Assembly (NCBI GenBank): GCA_021234155.1
Contig: JAJEKV010000030.1
Coordinates: forward strand, 14,682,003-14,746,002
Length of the DNA stretch: 64,000 bases
Reading direction: 5' to 3'
From: Isoetes taiwanensis
Taxonomy: Eukaryota; Streptophyta; Lycopodiopsida; Isoetales; Isoetaceae
Below are positions 45,064 through 57,942 of the stretch, piece after piece. Positions within the stretch are counted from its first letter, which is position 1. Each line of letters starts with the position of its first letter. Below the pieces are notes generated by a model. It saw nothing but the letters and a program-made list of their open reading frames with translations. It was not told the origin of the DNA and did not search any database. Made by a program: the position numbers and the translations under genes.

Positions 45064-46665
45064 TTCAAACATGCTACCTAGGCTCCAACATGCAAGGTGG
45101 CTCAAACATGCCAAGGTGGCTCCAAGATGGCAACTAGGCTTCAATATGCCAAGGTGGCTCAAACATGCCACCTAGACTCCAACATGCCAAGGTGACTCAA
45201 ACATGCCAAGGTGGCTCAAACATGACACCTAGGCTCCGACATGTTAAGGTGGCTCAAACATGCCAAGGTTGCTCTAACATGGCACCTAGGCTCCGACATG
45301 CCACGGTGGCTCAAACATACCACCTAGGCTCCAACATGCCAAGGTGACTCAAACATGCCATGCGAACCTAAGCCCAAACATGCCAAGGTGGATCAAACAT
45401 GCCATGCGGGATCCAACATGCCAAGGTGGCTCAAACATGCCACCTAGGCTCCAACATGCCACCTAGGCTCCAACATGCCAAGGTGGCTCCAACATGCCAC
45501 CTAGGCTCCAACATGCCAAGGTGGCTCCAACATGCCACCTAGGCACAAACATGGCAAGGTGGCTGAAACATGCCACCTAGGCTTCAACATATGCCACGTG
45601 GGCTCCAACATGCCACCTAGTCTCCAACATGCCACTTAGGCTCCAACGTGCCAAGGTGCCTAAAACATGCCACCTAGGCTCCAACGTGCCACCTAGTCTC
45701 CAACATGCCAAGATGACTCAAACATGCCACCTCGACTCCAACATGCCACCTAGAATCAAACATGCCAAGGTGGCTCAAACATCTGGCCAGGGCTCCAACA
45801 TGCCAAGGTGGCTCAAACATGCCACGTAGGCTCCAACATGCCACCTAGGCTCCATCATGCCAAGGTGGCTCAAACATGCCACCTAGGCTCAAACATGCCA
45901 AGGTGGATCAAACATGCCACATATGCTCCAACATTCCACCTAGGTTCCAACATGCCAAGGTGGCTCAAACATGCCAATGTTCGAACATGCCACCTAGGCT
46001 CAAACATGCCATGCGCTCCAAGATGCCACCTTGGCTCCAACATGCCAAGGTGGCTCAAACTGCTGCCACATGGGCTCCAACATGCCATGGTGGTTTAAAC
46101 ATGCCACCTAGGCTCAAACATGCCAAGATGGCTCAAACATGCCACCTCGGCTCCAACATGCTACCTACACTCAAACATGCCAAGGTGGCTCAAAGATGCC
46201 ACGTGGGCTCCAACATGCCACCTAGGCTCCAACATCCACCTAGGCTCAAACATGCCAACGTGGCTCAAACATGCCACGCCGGGCTCCAACATGCCAAGGT
46301 GGCTCAAACATGCCATGCAGGCTCTAACATGCCACCCAAGCTCCAATATGCCAAGGTGGCTCCAACATGCCACCTAGGCTCCAACGTGCCACCTAGGCTG
46401 CAAACATGCCAAGGTGGCTCAAACATGCCACGTAGGCTCAAACATGCCACCTGGGCTCCAACATCCACCTAGGCTCAAACATGCCAAGGTGCCTCCAAGC
46501 ATGCCATGCAGGGCTCCAACAGTGTCAACTAGGCTCAAACATGCCACGTGAACTTTAACATGCCACCTAGGCTCCAACATCCACCTAGCCTCAAACATGT
46601 CAAGGTGGCTCAAACATGCCACGTGGGCTCCAAAATGCCACCTCGGCTCCAAAATGCCACTAGGC
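45064..46665 (+). repeat. Minisatellite cluster 1 (19-base units)
   Basis: Two alternating 19-base forms: A, CTCAAACATGCCAAGGTGG, and B, CTCCAACATGCCACCTAGG. Common variants replace the B tail with CACGTGG or CACCTCGG. Scattered one- to three-base indels occur. Core GCCAAGGTGGC of A is the reverse complement of core GCCACCTAGGC of B with one mismatch. Confidence 0.95.
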
Positions 46666-48581
46666 CAAAAATGAAAAGATGTCCATCTTTAGTCTCTTTA
46701 GTCTTTTCATTGGGTGGTGTTGGCAAAATTTGATTGACATGGCTAGATGGTGGTGATGTGGACATGATGATTAGGACTTTATGCAAGGAATATGATAATC
46801 TTTAAAAAATTTGGTAGAGGAGTTTGACAAGGGATAGAATAGAGGGATCTTGAAGAACTTAAACACTGACACCCTTCCCCAAATCGAACCAGGCCAGGAC
46901 TTTGCCCAGCTTCCTCACCAGAGGGGAGTGGTCAGACCCCAGGAGACGGACCTCAAAAAGGTTGCGGAGATAGCCTTTCCTGCCAACAATCCTCCGGGAG
47001 GGCAAATGCCAATGCCCCGCCTCCTGGAGCTCGGTTTCCCTATCCGACTATTGAATCCACCGTTCAAGTAACCTGCTTCGAGTAAATTCAAAAAAATCCA
47101 AGATCCGTCTGGAAGAACTTATCAAACCGCAAAGCGTCCTGCAATCAACCGTGTAGAAACCCAAGTGTTTTGTCGTTCGAGCAGTACAAAGGCTCCAGAA
47201 TGGAGATTTGACTTCGCCATGTCATCCGGAATGGTAAATTTACCCTAGGGACCAAGTTATACGGTCATTTTTGGCAACAAAAGAAACACGAACCTCTACA
47301 TGGTCCACAGCCATCTCTTAGGCCAATTGACTACGAACGTGTTGGACATGAGCTACCTTGGCACTTCTTGGAGAAAGGGTGGTCTTCCGCCCACGAAACT
47401 TGATCTCGAGGGTAATGTCGATGTTTTGAGTCCATTGGCAGAGTTAGTTTATAGTTCCGGAGTGGGAGAGTTGCCTATCCGTGGCCAAGGGCCTTCGGGA
47501 GAGGACCTTTGGGGCGAACTGCTTCCGAAAGGTTTTAAGTATTCGTCTTCTGGCATCAACACCCTCCCTCTACATGATGACATTGTGCAAGATCCTGGTC
47601 GAATCTGACTCGGATATGGCCTCCGAAACGTAAACCCTGTGTGTTTCTAGGTTATTGAAGGGTTTACGTTATGGAGGTCGCGATTTAGCCGGTTGCACTT
47701 GGGACATGGTCAAGAAGCTGCAGTTGAAAGCATGAAGCAATAGGAACTGAAGAAATGGGATTTGGATCTATTGGCCATCCCGAATGATCCCAAACAATTT
47801 TGCTACTGCAAAAGGCGCCCTTGGCTTCTATTTGCCATTATGGGAGGAGGATAAATCCAAACTCCATTCCGTCAATTCCTATTGCTTCATGTTTTCAGTT
47901 GCAGCTTCTCGGCTATGTCCCAAGTGCAACCGACTAAAACTCGGCCTCCAAAACATAAACCCTTCAATAACCTAGCAACACACAGGGTTTACGTTTCGGA
48001 GGCTATATCCTAATCAGATTCGACCAGGATCTTGCACATGTTGACGCCAGAAGACGGACCCTTAAAACCTTCCGGAAGCAGTTCACCCCAAAGGTTTTCT
48101 CCCGAAGGCCCTTGGCCACGGACATGCAACTCTCCCACTCCGAAATTGTAAACTGACCCTGCTAAAGGACTCAAAACATCGAGATTACCCTCGGGACCAA
48201 GTTTCGTGGGCAGAAGACTACCCTTTCTCCAAGAAGCGTCAAAGTAGCTCATGTCCAATACGTTCCTAGTCAATTGGCGTAAGAGATGGTTGCAGAATAT
48301 TGTCATGTAGAGGGTTCGTGTTTCTTTCGTTGCCAAAAATGACCGTATAACTTGGTCCCTAGGGTAATGTCACCATTCCGGATGACATGGCGAAGTCGAA
48401 TCTCCATTCCGGAATCTTTGTACTGCTCGAACGACAAAACACTTGGGTTTCTACATGGTCGGCCAGAGGCGGCTTCCGGTTTGATAAGTTTCCGGGGCGG
48501 ATCTTGGATTTTTGAACCCTCTTTCGGCGGTACGGAACGATGGATTCAACGGTTAGATAGAGAAATCGAGCTCCGGAGGGG
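46666..48581. repeat. Spacer 1 with giant inverted repeat
   Basis: Positions 46,666-47,019 are single-copy within the unit. From about 47,020 to 48,580 the sequence is an imperfect inverted repeat centred near 47,800. For example, GGAGCTCGG at 47,026 pairs with CGAGCTCC at 48,567, and TTGCACTTGGGACAT at 47,692-47,706 pairs with ATGTCCCAAGTGCAA at 47,915-47,929. Arms are about 760 bases. Related frames are open in both arms (47,300-47,608 plus; 48,010-48,336 minus, both with VLDMSY and SWRKG), as expected from inverted copies, but no known domain is present. Confidence 0.9.
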
Positions 48582-50593
48582 GGCTCAAACATGCCACCTA
48601 GGCTCCAACATACCACCGAGTCTCCAACATGCCAAGGTGGCTCCAACATGCCACCTAGGCCACCTAGGCTCAAACATGCCAAGGAGGCTCAAACATGCCA
48701 CGTGAGCTCCAATATGCCACCTAGTCTCAAACATGCCACCTAGGCTCCAACATGCCAAGGTGGCTCAAATATACCAAGGTGGCTCAAACATGGCACGTGG
48801 GCTCCAACATGTCACCTAGACTCCAACATGCCATGGTGGCTCAAACATGCGTGGCTCAAACATGCCACGTGGGCTCCAACATGCCACCTAGGCTCCAACA
48901 TGCCAAGGTGTCTCAAACATACCACCTAGGCTCAAACATGCCAAGGTGGCTCAAACATGCCATTACTGCCACAAAATGGCTGCATACAAGAGTTATATAT
49001 GCTTGACACACTTCACTAGCATTTGACTTCAAACATGCTACCTAGGCTCCAACATGCAAGGTGGCTCAAACATGCCAAGGTGGCTCCAAGATGGCAACTA
49101 GGCTGCAATATGCCAAGGTGGCTCAAACATGCCACCTAGACTCCAACATGCCAAGGTGACTCAAACATGCCAAGGTGGCTCAAACATGACACCTAGGCTC
49201 CGACATGATAAGGTGGCTCAAACATGCCAAGGTTGCTCTAACATGGCACCTAGGCTCCGACATGCCACGGTGGCTCAAACATACCACCTAGGCTCCAACA
49301 TGCCAAGGTGACTCAAACATGCCATGCGGGATCCAACATGCCAAGGTGGCTCAAACATGCCACCTAGGCTCCAACATGCCACCTAGGCTCCAACATGCCA
49401 AGGTGGCTCCAACATGCCACCTAGGCTCCAACATGCCAAGGTGGCTCCAACATGCCACCTAGGCACAAACATGGCAAGGTGGTGAAACATCTTCCACCTA
49501 GGCTTCAACATATGCCACGTGGGCTCCAACATGCCACCTAGACTCCAACATGCCACTTAGGCTCCAACGTGCCAAGGTGCCTAAAACATGCCACCTAGGC
49601 TCCAGCGTGCCACCCTAGTCTCCAACATGCCAAGATGACTCAAACATGCCACCTCGACTCCAACATGCCACCTAGAATCAAACATGCCAAGATGGCTCAA
49701 ACATGCCACCAGGCTCCAACATGCCAAGGTGGCTCAAACATGCCAATGTGGCTCCAACATGCCACCTAGGCTCCATCATGCCAAGGTGGCTCAAACATGC
49801 CACCTAGGCTCAAACATGCCAAGGTGGATCAAACATGCCACATATGCTCCAACATTCCACCTAGGTTCCAACATGCCAAGGTGGCTCAAACATGCCACGG
49901 GTTCCGAACATGCCACCTAGGCTCAAACATGCCATCTTGGCGCTCAAGATGCCACCTTGGCTCCAACATGCCAAGGTGGCTCAAACTGCCCACATGGGCT
50001 CCAACATGCCATGGTGGTTTAAACATGCCACCTAGGCTCAAACATGCCAAGTTGGCTCAAACATGCCACACGGGCTCCAACATGCTACCTACACTCAAAC
50101 ATGCCAAGGTGGCTCAAAGATGCCACGTGGGCTCCAACATGCCACCTAGGCTCCAACATCCACCTAGGCTCAAACATGCCAAGGTGGCTCAAACATGCCC
50201 TTGGGGCTCCAACATGCCAAGGTGGCTCAAACATGCCATGCAGGCTCTAACATGCCACCCAAGCTCCAATATGCCAAGGTGGCTCCAACATGCCACCTAG
50301 GCTCCAGCGTGCCACCCTAGGGCACGCAAACATGCCAAGGTGGCTCCAAACATGCCACGTAGGGCTCAAACATGCCACACGGGCTCCAACATCCACCTAG
50401 GCTCAAACATGCCAAGGTGCCTCAAGCATGCCATCTGAGGGCTCCAACATGTCAACTAGGCTCAAACATGCCCGCGTGAACTTTAACATGCCACCTAGGC
50501 TCCAACATCCACCTAGCCTCAAACATGTCAAGGTGGCTCAAACATGCCACGTGGGCTCCAAAATGCCACCTCGGCTCCAAAATGCCACTAGGC
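48582..50593 (+). repeat. Minisatellite cluster 2
   Basis: Same A/B units as cluster 1. The 70-base boundary segment at 48,955-49,028 interrupts it, so everything after that restarts as in cluster 1. Confidence 0.95.
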
Positions 50594-52490
50594 CAAAAAT
50601 GAAAAGATGTCCATCTTTAGTCTCTTTAGTCTTTTGATTGGGTGGTGTTGGCAAAATTTGGTTGACATGGCTAGATGGTGGTGATGTGGACATGATGATT
50701 AGGACTTTATGCAAGGAATATGATAATCTTTAAAAAATTTGGTAGAGGAGTTTGACAAGGGATAGAATAGGGGATCTTGAAGAACTTAAACAACGACACC
50801 CTTCCCCAAATCCCGAACCAGGCCCGAGGACTTTGCCCAACTTCCTCACGGAGGGAGTGGTCAGACCCGGGGAGGCGGACCTCAAAAGGTTGCGAGATAG
50901 CCTTTCACATAAACAATCCTCCGGGAGGGCAAATGCCAATGCCCCGCCTCCTGGAGCTCGGTTTCCCTATCCGACTATTGAATCCACCGTTCAAGTAACC
51001 TGCTTCGAGTAAATTCAAAAAAATCCAAGATCCGTCTGGAAGAACTTATCAAACCGCAAAGCGTCCTGCAATCAACCGTGTAGAAACCCAAGTGTTTTGT
51101 CGTTCGAGCAGTACAAAGGCTCCAGAATGGAGATTTGACTTCGCCATGTCATCCGGAATGGTAAATTTACCCTAGGGACCAAGTTATACGGTCATTTTTG
51201 GCAACAAAAGAAACACGAACCTCTACATGGTCCACAGCCATCTCTTAGGCCAATTGACTACGAACGTGTTGGACATGAGCTACCTTGGCACTTCTTGGAG
51301 AAAGGGTGGTCTTCCGCCCACGAAACTTGATCTCGAGGGTAATGTCGATGTTTTGAGTCCATTGGCGGGGAGTTAGTTTATAGTTCGGAGTGGGAGAGTT
51401 GCCTATCCGTGGCCAAGGGCCTTCGGGAGAGGACCTTTGGGGCGAACTGCTTCCGAAAGGTTTTAAGTATTCGTCTTCTGGCATCAACACCCTCCCTCTA
51501 CATGATGACATTGTGCAAGATCACAGTGAATCTGACTGGGATATGGCCTCAGCGTAAACCTGTGTGTTTCTAGGTTATTGAAGGGTTTACGTTATGGAGG
51601 TGGCGATTTAGCCGGTTGCACTTGGGACATGGTCAAGAAGGCTGCGATTGAAAGCATGAAGCAATAGGAGGCTGAAGAAATGGGATTTGGATCTATTGGC
51701 CATCGAATGATCCCAAACAATTTTTTCTCTTGCAAAAGCCCTTGGCTTCTATTTGCCATTATGGGAGGAGGATAAATCCAAACTCCATTCCGTCAATTCC
51801 TATTGCTTCATGTTTTCAGTTGCAGCTTCTCGGCTATGTCCCAAGTGCAACCGACTAAAACTCGGCCTCCAAAACATAAACCCTTCAATAACCTAGCAAC
51901 ACCACCGGGGTTTCGTTTGAGGCTATATCCTAATCGATTCGAGGATCTTGCACATGTTGGCCTTGAAAGGCGGACCCTTAAAACCTTAGGAGGCGGTTCA
52001 CCCCAAAGGTTTTCTCCCGAAGGCCCTTGGCCACGGACATGCAACTCTCCCACTCCGAAATTGTAAACTGACCCTGCTAAAGGACTCAAAACATCGAGAT
52101 TACCCTCGGGACCAAGTTTCGTGGGCAGAAGACTACCCTTTCTCCAAGAAGCGTCAAAGTAGCTCATGTCCAATACGTTCCTAGTCAATTGGCGTAGAGA
52201 TGGTTTGCAGAATATTGTCATGTGGGGTTAAATGTTTCTTTTCGTTGCCAAAAATGGCCATATAACTTGGTCCCTAGGGTAATGTCACCATTCGGATGAC
52301 ATGGCGAAATCGAATCTCCATTCGGAATCTTTGTATGCTTTCGAGCGACAAAACACTTGGGTTTCTACGCAGCCTGGGGCGGCTCCGCGGTTTGATAAGT
52401 TTCCCGGCCGGATCTTGGATTTTTTGAACCTGCTCAGCGGGTTACTTGAGCGATGGATTCAGCGGTCGGGATAAATCGAGCTCGGGAGGG
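50594..52490. repeat. Spacer 2 with giant inverted repeat
   Basis: Same organisation as spacer 1, centre near 51,720. The left arm is nearly identical to spacer 1 over 50,950-51,360; the right arm has scattered changes at C/G-rich sites. Confidence 0.9.
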
Positions 52491-54233
52491 GGCTCAAACA
52501 TGCCACCTAGGCTCCAACATACCCGAGTCTCCAACATGCCAAGGTGGCTCCAACATGCCACCTAGGCCACCTAGGCTCAAACATGCCAAGGAGGCTCAAA
52601 CATGCCCGCGTGAGCTCCAATATGCCACCTAGTCTCAAACATGCCACCTAGGCTCCAACATGCCAAGGTGGCTCAAATACCAAGGTGGCTCAAACATGGC
52701 GCGTGGGCTCCAACATGTCACCTAGACTCCAACATGCCATGGTGGCTCAAACATGCGTGGCTCAAACATGCCCGCGTGGGCTCCAACGATGCCACCTAGG
52801 CTCCAACATGCCAGGTGTCTCAAACATACCACCTAGGCTCAAACATGCCAAGGTGGCTCAAACATGCCATCTAGGCTCCAACATGCCAAGGTGGCTCAAA
52901 CATGCCACCTAGGCTCCAACATGCCAAGGTGGCTCACATATGGCACGTGGACTCCAACATGCCACCTATGCTCAAACATGCCAAGGTGCTCAAACATGCC
53001 ACCTAGGCTCCAACATGCCAAGGTGGCTCAAACATGCCACCTAGGCTCCAACATGCCACCTAGGCTCCAACATGCCAAGGTGGCTCCAACATACCACCTA
53101 GGCACAAACATGGCAAGGTGGGTGAAACATCACCACCTAGGCTTCAACATATGCCACGTGGGCTCCAACATGCCACCTAGACTCCAACATGCCACTTGGC
53201 TCCAGCGTGCCAAGGTGCCTAAAACATGCCACCTAGGCTCCAGCGTGCCACCTAGTCTCCAACATGCCAAGATGGCTCAAACATGCCACCTCGACTCCAA
53301 CATGCCACCTAGAATCAAACATGCCAAGGTGGCTCAAACATCTGAGCAGGCTCCAACATGCCAAGGTGGCACAAGCATGCCACATAGGCTCCAACATGCC
53401 ACCTAGGCTCCAACATGCCAAGGTGGCTCAAACATACCAACTAGGCTCAAACATGCCAAGGTGGCTCAAACATGCCACATATGCTCCAACATTCCACCTA
53501 GGTTCCAACATGCCAAGGTGGCTCAAACATGCCCAGCCCGGGTTGAACATGCCACCTAGGCTCCAAACATGCCATCTTGGCTCAAGATGCCACCTTGGCT
53601 CCAACATGCCAAGGTGGCTCAAACTACTCTACATGGGCTCCAACATGCCATGGTGGTTTAAACATGCCACCTAGGCTCAAACATGCCAAGATGGCTCAAA
53701 CATGCCACCACGGGCTCCAACATGCTACCTACACTCAAACATGCCAAGGTGGCTCAAGATGCCACGTGGGCTCAACATGCCACCTAGGCTCCAACATCCA
53801 CCTAGGCTCAAACATGCCAAGGTGGCTCAAACATGCCTGCCACGGGCTCCAACATGCCAAGGTGGCTCAAACATGCCATCTGGGGCTCTAACATGCCACC
53901 CAAGCTCCAATATGCCAAGGTGGCTCCAACATGCCACCCCTAGGCTCCAGCGTGCCACCTAGAGCTGCAAACATGCCAGGTGGCTCAAACATGCCGCGTG
54001 GGCTCAAACATGCCACACGGGCTCCAACATCCACCTAGGCTCAAACATGCCAAGGTGCCTCAAAAGCATGCCATCTGGGGCTCCAACATGTCAACTAGGC
54101 TCAAACATGCCACGTGAACTTTAACATGCCACCTAGGCTCCAACATCCACCTAGCCTCAAACATGTCAAGGTGGCTCAAACATGCCGACGTGGGCTCCAA
54201 AATGCCACCTCGGCTCCAAAATGCCACTAGGCC
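52491..54233 (+). repeat. Minisatellite cluster 3
   Basis: A/B units as above, with more short indels than cluster 1. Confidence 0.95.
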
Positions 54234-56152
54234 AAAAATGAAAAAGATGTCCATCTTTAGTCTCTTTAGTCTTTTTTGATTGGGTGGTGTTGGCAAAATT
54301 TGGTTGACATGGCTAGATGGTGGTGATGTGGACATGATGATTAGGACTTTATGCAAGGAATATGATAATCTTTAAAAATTTGGTAGAGGAGTTTGACAAG
54401 GGATAGAATAGAGGATCTTGAAGAACTTAAACACTGACACCCTTCCCCAAATCGAACCGGGCCGGGACTTTGCCCGGCTTCCTCACCCGGAGGGAGTGGT
54501 GGGACCCGAGGCGGACCTCAAAAGGTTGCGGAGATAGCCTTTCACATAACAATCCTCAGGGAGGGCAAATGCCAATGCCCGCCTCCTCTGGGCTTCGGTT
54601 TTCCCTATCCGACTATTGAATCCACCGTTCAAGTAACTTTTTGCCGAGTAAATTCAAAAAAAAAATCCAAGATCCGTCACGGAAGAACTTATCAAACCCA
54701 AAGCGTCCACGCAATCAGCAGTGTAGAAACCCAAGTGTTTTGTCGTTCGGCCAAAGGCTCGAGAATGGAGATTTGACTTAAACATGTCATCCCGGAGAAT
54801 AAATTTACCCTAGGGACCAAGTTATCACGGTCATTTTGGCAACAAAAGAAACACGAACCTCTACATGGTCCACGACCATCTCTTAGGCCATTTGACTTCT
54901 GAGCGTGTTGGACATGAGCTACCTTGGCACTTCTTGGAAAAGGGTGGTCTTCCGCCCGCGAAACTTGATCTCGAGGGTAATGTCGATGTTTTGAGTCCAT
55001 TGGCGAGTTAGTTTATAGTTCGGAGTGGGAGAGTTGCCTATCCGTGGCCAAGGGCCTTGAGGGAGAAGGACCTTTAGGTGAGCTGCTTCCGAAAGGTTTT
55101 AAGTATTAGATCTTACGGCATCAACACCCTCCCTCTACATGATGACATTGTGCAAGATCTGGTCGAATCGACTTCGGATATGGCCTCAAAGCGTAAACCT
55201 GTGTGTTTCTAGGTTATTGAAGGGTTTACGTTATGGAGGTGATTTAGCGGTTGCACTTGGGACATGGTCAAGAAAGGCTGCGGTTGAAAGCATGAAGCAA
55301 TAAGGCCTGAAGAAATGGGATTTGGATCTATTGGCCATCCCGAATGATCCCAAACAATTTTGCTCTTTTGCAAAAAAACCCTTGGCTTCTATTTCCCATT
55401 ATGGGAGGAGGATAAATCCAAACTCCATTAAATCAATTCCTATTGCTTCATGTTTTTCGATTGCGGCTTCTACCGCTATGTCCCAAAGTGCAGCAGACTA
55501 AAACTTCGGCCTCCAAAACATAAACCCTTCAATAACCTAGCAACACACAAGGTTTTGCGTTTGGGAGGCTATATCCCTATCAGTTGACCCGGGATCTTGC
55601 ACATGTTGGCCTTGAAAACCGGACCCTTAAAACCTTCGGGCGGTTCACCCCAAAGGTTTTCTCCCGAGAAGGCCCTTGGCCCGCGGACATGCAACTCTCC
55701 CACTCGAAATTGTAAAGCCCATGCTAAAAAGGACTCAAAACATCGAGATTACCCTCGGGACCAAGTTTAGATTGGGCGAAGACTACCCTTTCTCCAAGAA
55801 GCGTCAAAGTAGCTCATGTCCAATCGTTCCTAGTCAATTGGCGTAGAGATGGTTTGGAGAATATTGTCATGTAGAGGTTAGATGTTTCTTTTCGTTGCCA
55901 AAAAATGGCCGTATAACTTGGTCCCTAGGGTAATGTCACCATTCCGGATGACATGGCGAAGTCGAATCTCCATTCGGAATCTTTATGCTTGCTTTCGAGC
56001 GACAAAACACTTGGGTTTCTACATGGTGGCCTTGGGGGCCTTCCGCGGTTTGATAAGTTTCCGGCCGGATCTTGGATTTTTGAACACCTTTCCGAGCCGG
56101 GGTTACTTGAGCGATGGATTCAGCGGTTAGGATAAATCGAGCTCGGGGAGGG
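54234..56152. repeat. Spacer 3 with giant inverted repeat
   Basis: Same order of landmarks as spacer 1, centre near 55,370. Many one- to four-base differences cluster at sites that read CCAGG, CCTGG, CCGG or CG in spacer 1. Confidence 0.9.
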
Positions 56153-57942
56153 GGCTCAAACATGCCACCTAGGCTCCAACATACCACCGAGTCTCCAACA
56201 TGCCAAGGTGGCTCCAACATGCCACCTAGGCCACCTAGGCTCAAACATGCCAAGGAGGCTCAAACATGCCCGCGTGAGCTCAATATGCCACCTAGTCTCA
56301 AACATGCCACCTAGGCTCCAACATGCCAAGGTGGCTCAAATGCTCTGGGTGGCTCAAACATGGCGCGTGGGCTCCAACATGTCACCTAGACTCCAACATG
56401 CCATGGTGGCTCAAACATGCGTGGCTCAAACATGCCACGTGGGCTCCAACGTGCCACCTAGGCTCCAACATGCCAAGGTGTCTCAAACATACCACCTAGG
56501 CTCAAACATGCCAAGGTGGCTCCAAACATGCCATCTAGGCTCCAACATGCCAAACATGGTGGCTCAAACATGCCACCTAGGCTCCAACATGCCAAGGTGG
56601 CTCACATATGTTGCGTGGGACTCCAACATGCCACCTATGCTCAAACATGCCAAGGTGCTCAAACATGCCACCTAGGCTCCAACATGCCAAGGTGGCTCAA
56701 ACATGCCACCTAGGCTCCAACATGCCACCCCTAGGCTCCAACATGCCAAGGTGGCTCCAACAATCCTACCACCTAGGCTCCAACATGCCAAAGGTGGCTC
56801 CAACATACCACCTAGGCACAAACATGGCAAGGTGGGTGAAACATCACCACCCTAGGCTTCAACATATGCCGCGTGGGCTCCAACATGCCACCTAGACTCC
56901 AACATGCCGCCAGGCTCCAGCGTGCCAAGGTGCCTAAAACATGCCACCTAAACCAGCGTGCCACCTAGTCTCCAACATGCCAAGATGACTCAAACATGCC
57001 ACCTCGACTCCAACATGCCACCTAGAATCAAACATGCCAAGGTGGCTCAAACATCTGTGTGGGGCTCCAACATGCCAAGGTGGCTCAAACATGCCCGTAG
57101 GCTCCAACATGCCACCTAGGCTCCATCATGCCAAGGTGGCTCAAACATGCCACCTAGGCTCAAACATGCCAAGGTGGATCAAACATGCCACATATGCTCC
57201 AACATTCCACCTAGGTTCCAACATGCCAAGGTGGCTCAAACATGCCACAGCGGGTTGAACATGCCACCTAGGCTCAAACATGCCATCGCGGCTCAAGATG
57301 CCACCTTGAAGCCAACATGCCAAGGTGGCTCAAACTGCTCACCACATGGGCTCCAACATGCCATGGTGGTTTAAACATGCCACCTAGGCTCAAACATGCC
57401 AAGATGGCTCAAACATGCCACCACGGGCTCCAACATGCTACCTACACTCCAAACATGCCAAGGTGGCTCAAAGATGCCAGTGGGCTCCAACATACCACCT
57501 AGGCTCCAACATCCACCTGGGCTCAAACATGCCAAGGTGGCTCAAACAGGCAATGCCAGGGCTCCAACATGCCAAGGTGGCTCAAACATGCCATCTTGGG
57601 GCTCTAACATGCCACCCAAGCTCCAATATGCCAAGGTGGCTCCAACATGCCACCTAGGCTCCAGCGTGCCACCTAGGCAAAACATGCCAAGGTGGCTCAA
57701 ACATCTGCACGTAGGCTCAAACATGCCACAGGGCTCCAACATCCACCTAGGCTCAAACATGCCAAGGTGCCTCAAGCATGCCATGCAGGCTCCAACATGT
57801 CAACTAGGCTCAAACATGCCACGTGAACTTTAACATGCCACCTAGGCTCCAACATCCACCTAGCCTCAAACATGTCAAGGTGGCTCCAAACATGCCACGT
57901 GGGCTCCAAAATGCCACCTCGGCTCCAAAATGCCACTAGGCC
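56153..57942 (+). repeat. Minisatellite cluster 4
   Basis: A/B units as above. Several CCACGTGG and CCACCTAGG variants are altered to forms with CGCGTGG or inserted C. Confidence 0.95.

Noticed and set aside
47300-48336. Matching open frames in the two arms of spacer 1 as evidence of a real gene
   Set aside because: In the aligned block near 47,340 most differences fall at first and second codon positions (8 of 11 by hand count), so there is no sign of protein constraint.
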